DNA from: Chitinophaga agrisoli
GTDB taxonomy: Bacteria; Bacteroidota; Bacteroidia; Chitinophagales; Chitinophagaceae
NCBI RefSeq assembly: GCF_008386695.1
Contig: NZ_VUOC01000003.1
Coordinates: 792,421-856,420 of the forward strand
Direction of reading: 5' to 3'
Length of the DNA stretch: 64,000 nt
Each line of letters begins with the position of its first letter. Position 1 is the first letter of the stretch. A model generated the notes under the pieces. The model searched no databases and had not been told where the DNA came from. It saw only the letters and a program-made list of their open reading frames with translations. Shown here piece after piece: positions 62,672-64,000 of the stretch. A program made the translations under genes and the position numbers.

Positions 62672-64000
62672 ATGAAGGAACTGATGAATTTCACGTATCT
62701 GAAAACCGCAGTGTTTAAAAGATACTGCCTGGTACTTGCACTCGTAACTGCAATGGGTATACAATCTGCCTCCGCACAATACCCCAGCATACCGCAGGAT
62801 ATAGCACATGCCAGCAAACAGATGATGGATGCCGCAGAAAAACATTCTGACTCCGTCTGGCAGGCAGCATGGCCCATAATACAGCAGGAGGCCAGGAAAG
62901 GAAAGCCTTTTGTGCCCTGGGCGCACCGGCCTACAGATCTGCCGCAGGCAGAGATTGCCGCATTTCCGGGCGCGGAAGGCGGTGGAAAGTTCAGCTTTGG
63001 CGGCCGTGGCGGCCGGGTATTGGTAGTGACCAATCTGAATGATGATGGTCCCGGTAGTTTCCGTTGGGCCTGCGAACAGGGCGGCGCCCGTGTGGTAGTA
63101 TTCAATGTGGCCGGTATTGTGCACCTGAATAGCCCGCTCATCATCCGCGCTCCCTATATCACCATAGAGGGCCAGTCTGCCCCCGGTAACGGCGTTTGTA
63201 TAGCCGGGGAGTCTGTTTGGATCAATACCCACGATGTGGTGATCCGTTATATGCGTTTCCGCCGTGGCGAGACCAATGTAGGCCGCCGTGACGATGCCAT
63301 TGGCGGCAACCCGGTGGGTAATATCATGATCGACCATGTTTCCGCTACCTGGGGCCTGGATGAGAATATGAGCATGTACCGCCATATGTATAATGACAGC
63401 ACCGGCAAGCAGGAAGAGAAAATGCCTACCGTAAACCTCACTATCCAGAACTCCATCTTTGCAGAAGGCCTGGATACCTGGAACCACGCTTTTGGCAGCA
63501 CACTGGGCGGCGAAAATGCCACTTTTGCACGCAATATGTGGGCGGATAATACCGGCCGTAACCCTTCTATTGGCTGGAATGGCACGTTCAATTTTGTAAA
63601 TAACGTGGTGTTTAACTGGGTACACCGTTCTGTGGATGGGGGCGATTATACCGCTACTTTCAACATGATCAACAACTACTTTAAACCCGGCCCCGCTACC
63701 ACTAAGGACGGCCTGGTTGGTCATAGGATCCTGAACCCGGAATCCGGCCGCAGCAAACTGAAATATAAAGTATTTGGCCGCGCCTATGTGCATGGCAATA
63801 TCATGGAAGGATACCCCAAAATAACGGCAGACAACTGGGCTGGTGGCGTACAGGTAGAGGATATGCACGATAAGGACATGGGAGACGCCGGTCAGTATAC
63901 GGATTTTATCCGCGCCAGCAAAGCATTCCCCATGGCAGAAGTGAAGATCATGTCTGCTCAGGAAGCTTTTGGATATGTACTGCAACACGTAGGCGCTACC
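62672..64000 (+). CDS. Pectate-lyase-like secreted protein, cut by window end
   Basis: An ATG at 62672 opens a frame that stays open to base 64000 (443 codons), so the gene runs off the edge. A signal peptide (TYLKTAVFKRYCLVLALV, cleavage after SASAQ at about residue 37) precedes a right-handed beta-helix region (AFPGAEGGGKFSFGGRGG, NDDGPGSFRWACEQ, APYITIEGQSAPGNGVC, IRYMRFRRGE, RDDAIGGNPVGNIMIDHVSATWGLDE) typical of polysaccharide lyase family 1. The catalytic set of that family (Asp pair, Arg) fits RRDDAIGG and DHVSATWG. It probably attacks pectin-type plant polysaccharide outside the cell. Confidence 0.87.
   Translation, partial: MKELMNFTYLKTAVFKRYCLVLALVTAMGIQSASAQYPSIPQDIAHASKQMMDAAEKHSDSVWQAAWPIIQQEARKGKPFVPWAHRPTDLPQAEIAAFPGAEGGGKFSFGGRGGRVLVVTNLNDDGPGSFRWACEQGGARVVVFNVAGIVHLNSPLIIRAPYITIEGQSAPGNGVCIAGESVWINTHDVVIRYMRFRRGETNVGRRDDAIGGNPVGNIMIDHVSATWGLDENMSMYRHMYNDSTGKQEEKMPTVNLTIQNSIFAEGLDTWNHAFGSTLGGENATFARNMWADNTGRNPSIGWNGTFNFVNNVVFNWVHRSVDGGDYTATFNMINNYFKPGPATTKDGLVGHRILNPESGRSKLKYKVFGRAYVHGNIMEGYPKITADNWAGGVQVEDMHDKDMGDAGQYTDFIRASKAFPMAEVKIMSAQEAFGYVLQHVGAT

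Noticed and set aside
62591-63988. Long minus-strand open frame of 465 codons at the right edge
   Set aside because: It is antisense to the clear pectate-lyase-like gene on the plus strand, which has a signal peptide and family motifs. The shadow shows no motifs.

Overview
The window looks like a chromosome segment of a Bacteroidota bacterium, most likely Chitinophagaceae and Chitinophaga-like. Support comes from Bacteroidota-type promoters (TTTG or a near match, about 19-21 nt, then TAnnTTTG) before several genes, a DAHP synthase fused to a C-terminal AroQ chorismate mutase, a KdsC/UbiA/Maf cluster, DUF2851 and DUF2520 proteins, and many secreted proteins whose signal peptides end in AxAQ. 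I saw no prophage, insertion sequence, CRISPR array, rRNA or convincing tRNA. The content is ordinary chromosome, cut by both window edges: a sugar symporter on the left and a pectate-lyase-like protein on the right.

Layout. 1-5.4 kb: sugar use (sodium/sugar symporter, xylulokinase, metallo-hydrolase, DinB, aldose epimerase). 5.4-8.7 kb: a CsbD stress protein, a secreted carboxypeptidase-D-like domain protein, an ECF-like sigma factor followed by a membrane-anchored trypsin-like protease with an anti-sigma-like N-terminus, and a small lipoprotein. 9.05-16.9 kb: one long aromatic amino acid operon (pheA, aminotransferase, tyrA, DAHP synthase-chorismate mutase, aroB, aroA, aroC). 17-34.7 kb: housekeeping genes (FKBP isomerase, S15 hydrolase, glycine decarboxylase, a Cys-cluster protein, MFS exporter, sugar dehydrogenase, Prc protease, topoisomerase I). 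34.9-37.9 kb: DUF2520, kdsC, ubiA and maf. 38.4-41.2 kb: a methionine/homoserine operon under a SAM-I riboswitch. 41.3-50.7 kb: DUF2851, lipA and a tripartite RND efflux operon. 50.8-59.3 kb: SdpI, AsmA, two P460-like proteins, and Crp, TrmH, MarR/MFS and isochorismatase-like genes. 59.5-64 kb: a secreted protein, a LytS/LytTR two-component pair and the pectate-lyase-like gene.

Main discovery. The 400 bp before pheA hold two complete ribosome-mediated transcription attenuators in series. Leader 1 (9103-9165) encodes 20 residues, ten of them aromatic (5 Phe, 4 Tyr, 1 Trp). Leader 2 (9263-9349) encodes 28 residues with 13 consecutive Tyr/Phe codons. Each is followed by a strong GC-rich hairpin with a T-tract. 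Each also has a complementary segment that can pair with the 5' arm of its terminator (antiterminator), and an upstream segment that can pair with that antiterminator strand. One promoter lies before leader 1 and none is visible after it. The seven-gene operon would therefore be reached only after passing two stop/go decisions that read charging of tRNA-Phe, tRNA-Tyr and perhaps tRNA-Trp. Neither leader is long enough to appear in ordinary gene calls.

Secondary observations: a dispersed intergenic family built on an 8-bp unit (TGYTRATR) at four loci, usually as facing arms; a 77-bp element with perfect 21-bp inverted ends before kdsC; a short Tyr-rich reading frame with a strong ribosome-binding site before the RND efflux operon; a sigma factor next to an anti-sigma-like/protease fusion; and unusual residues in the aminotransferase, the EPSP synthase and the isochorismatase-family protein.
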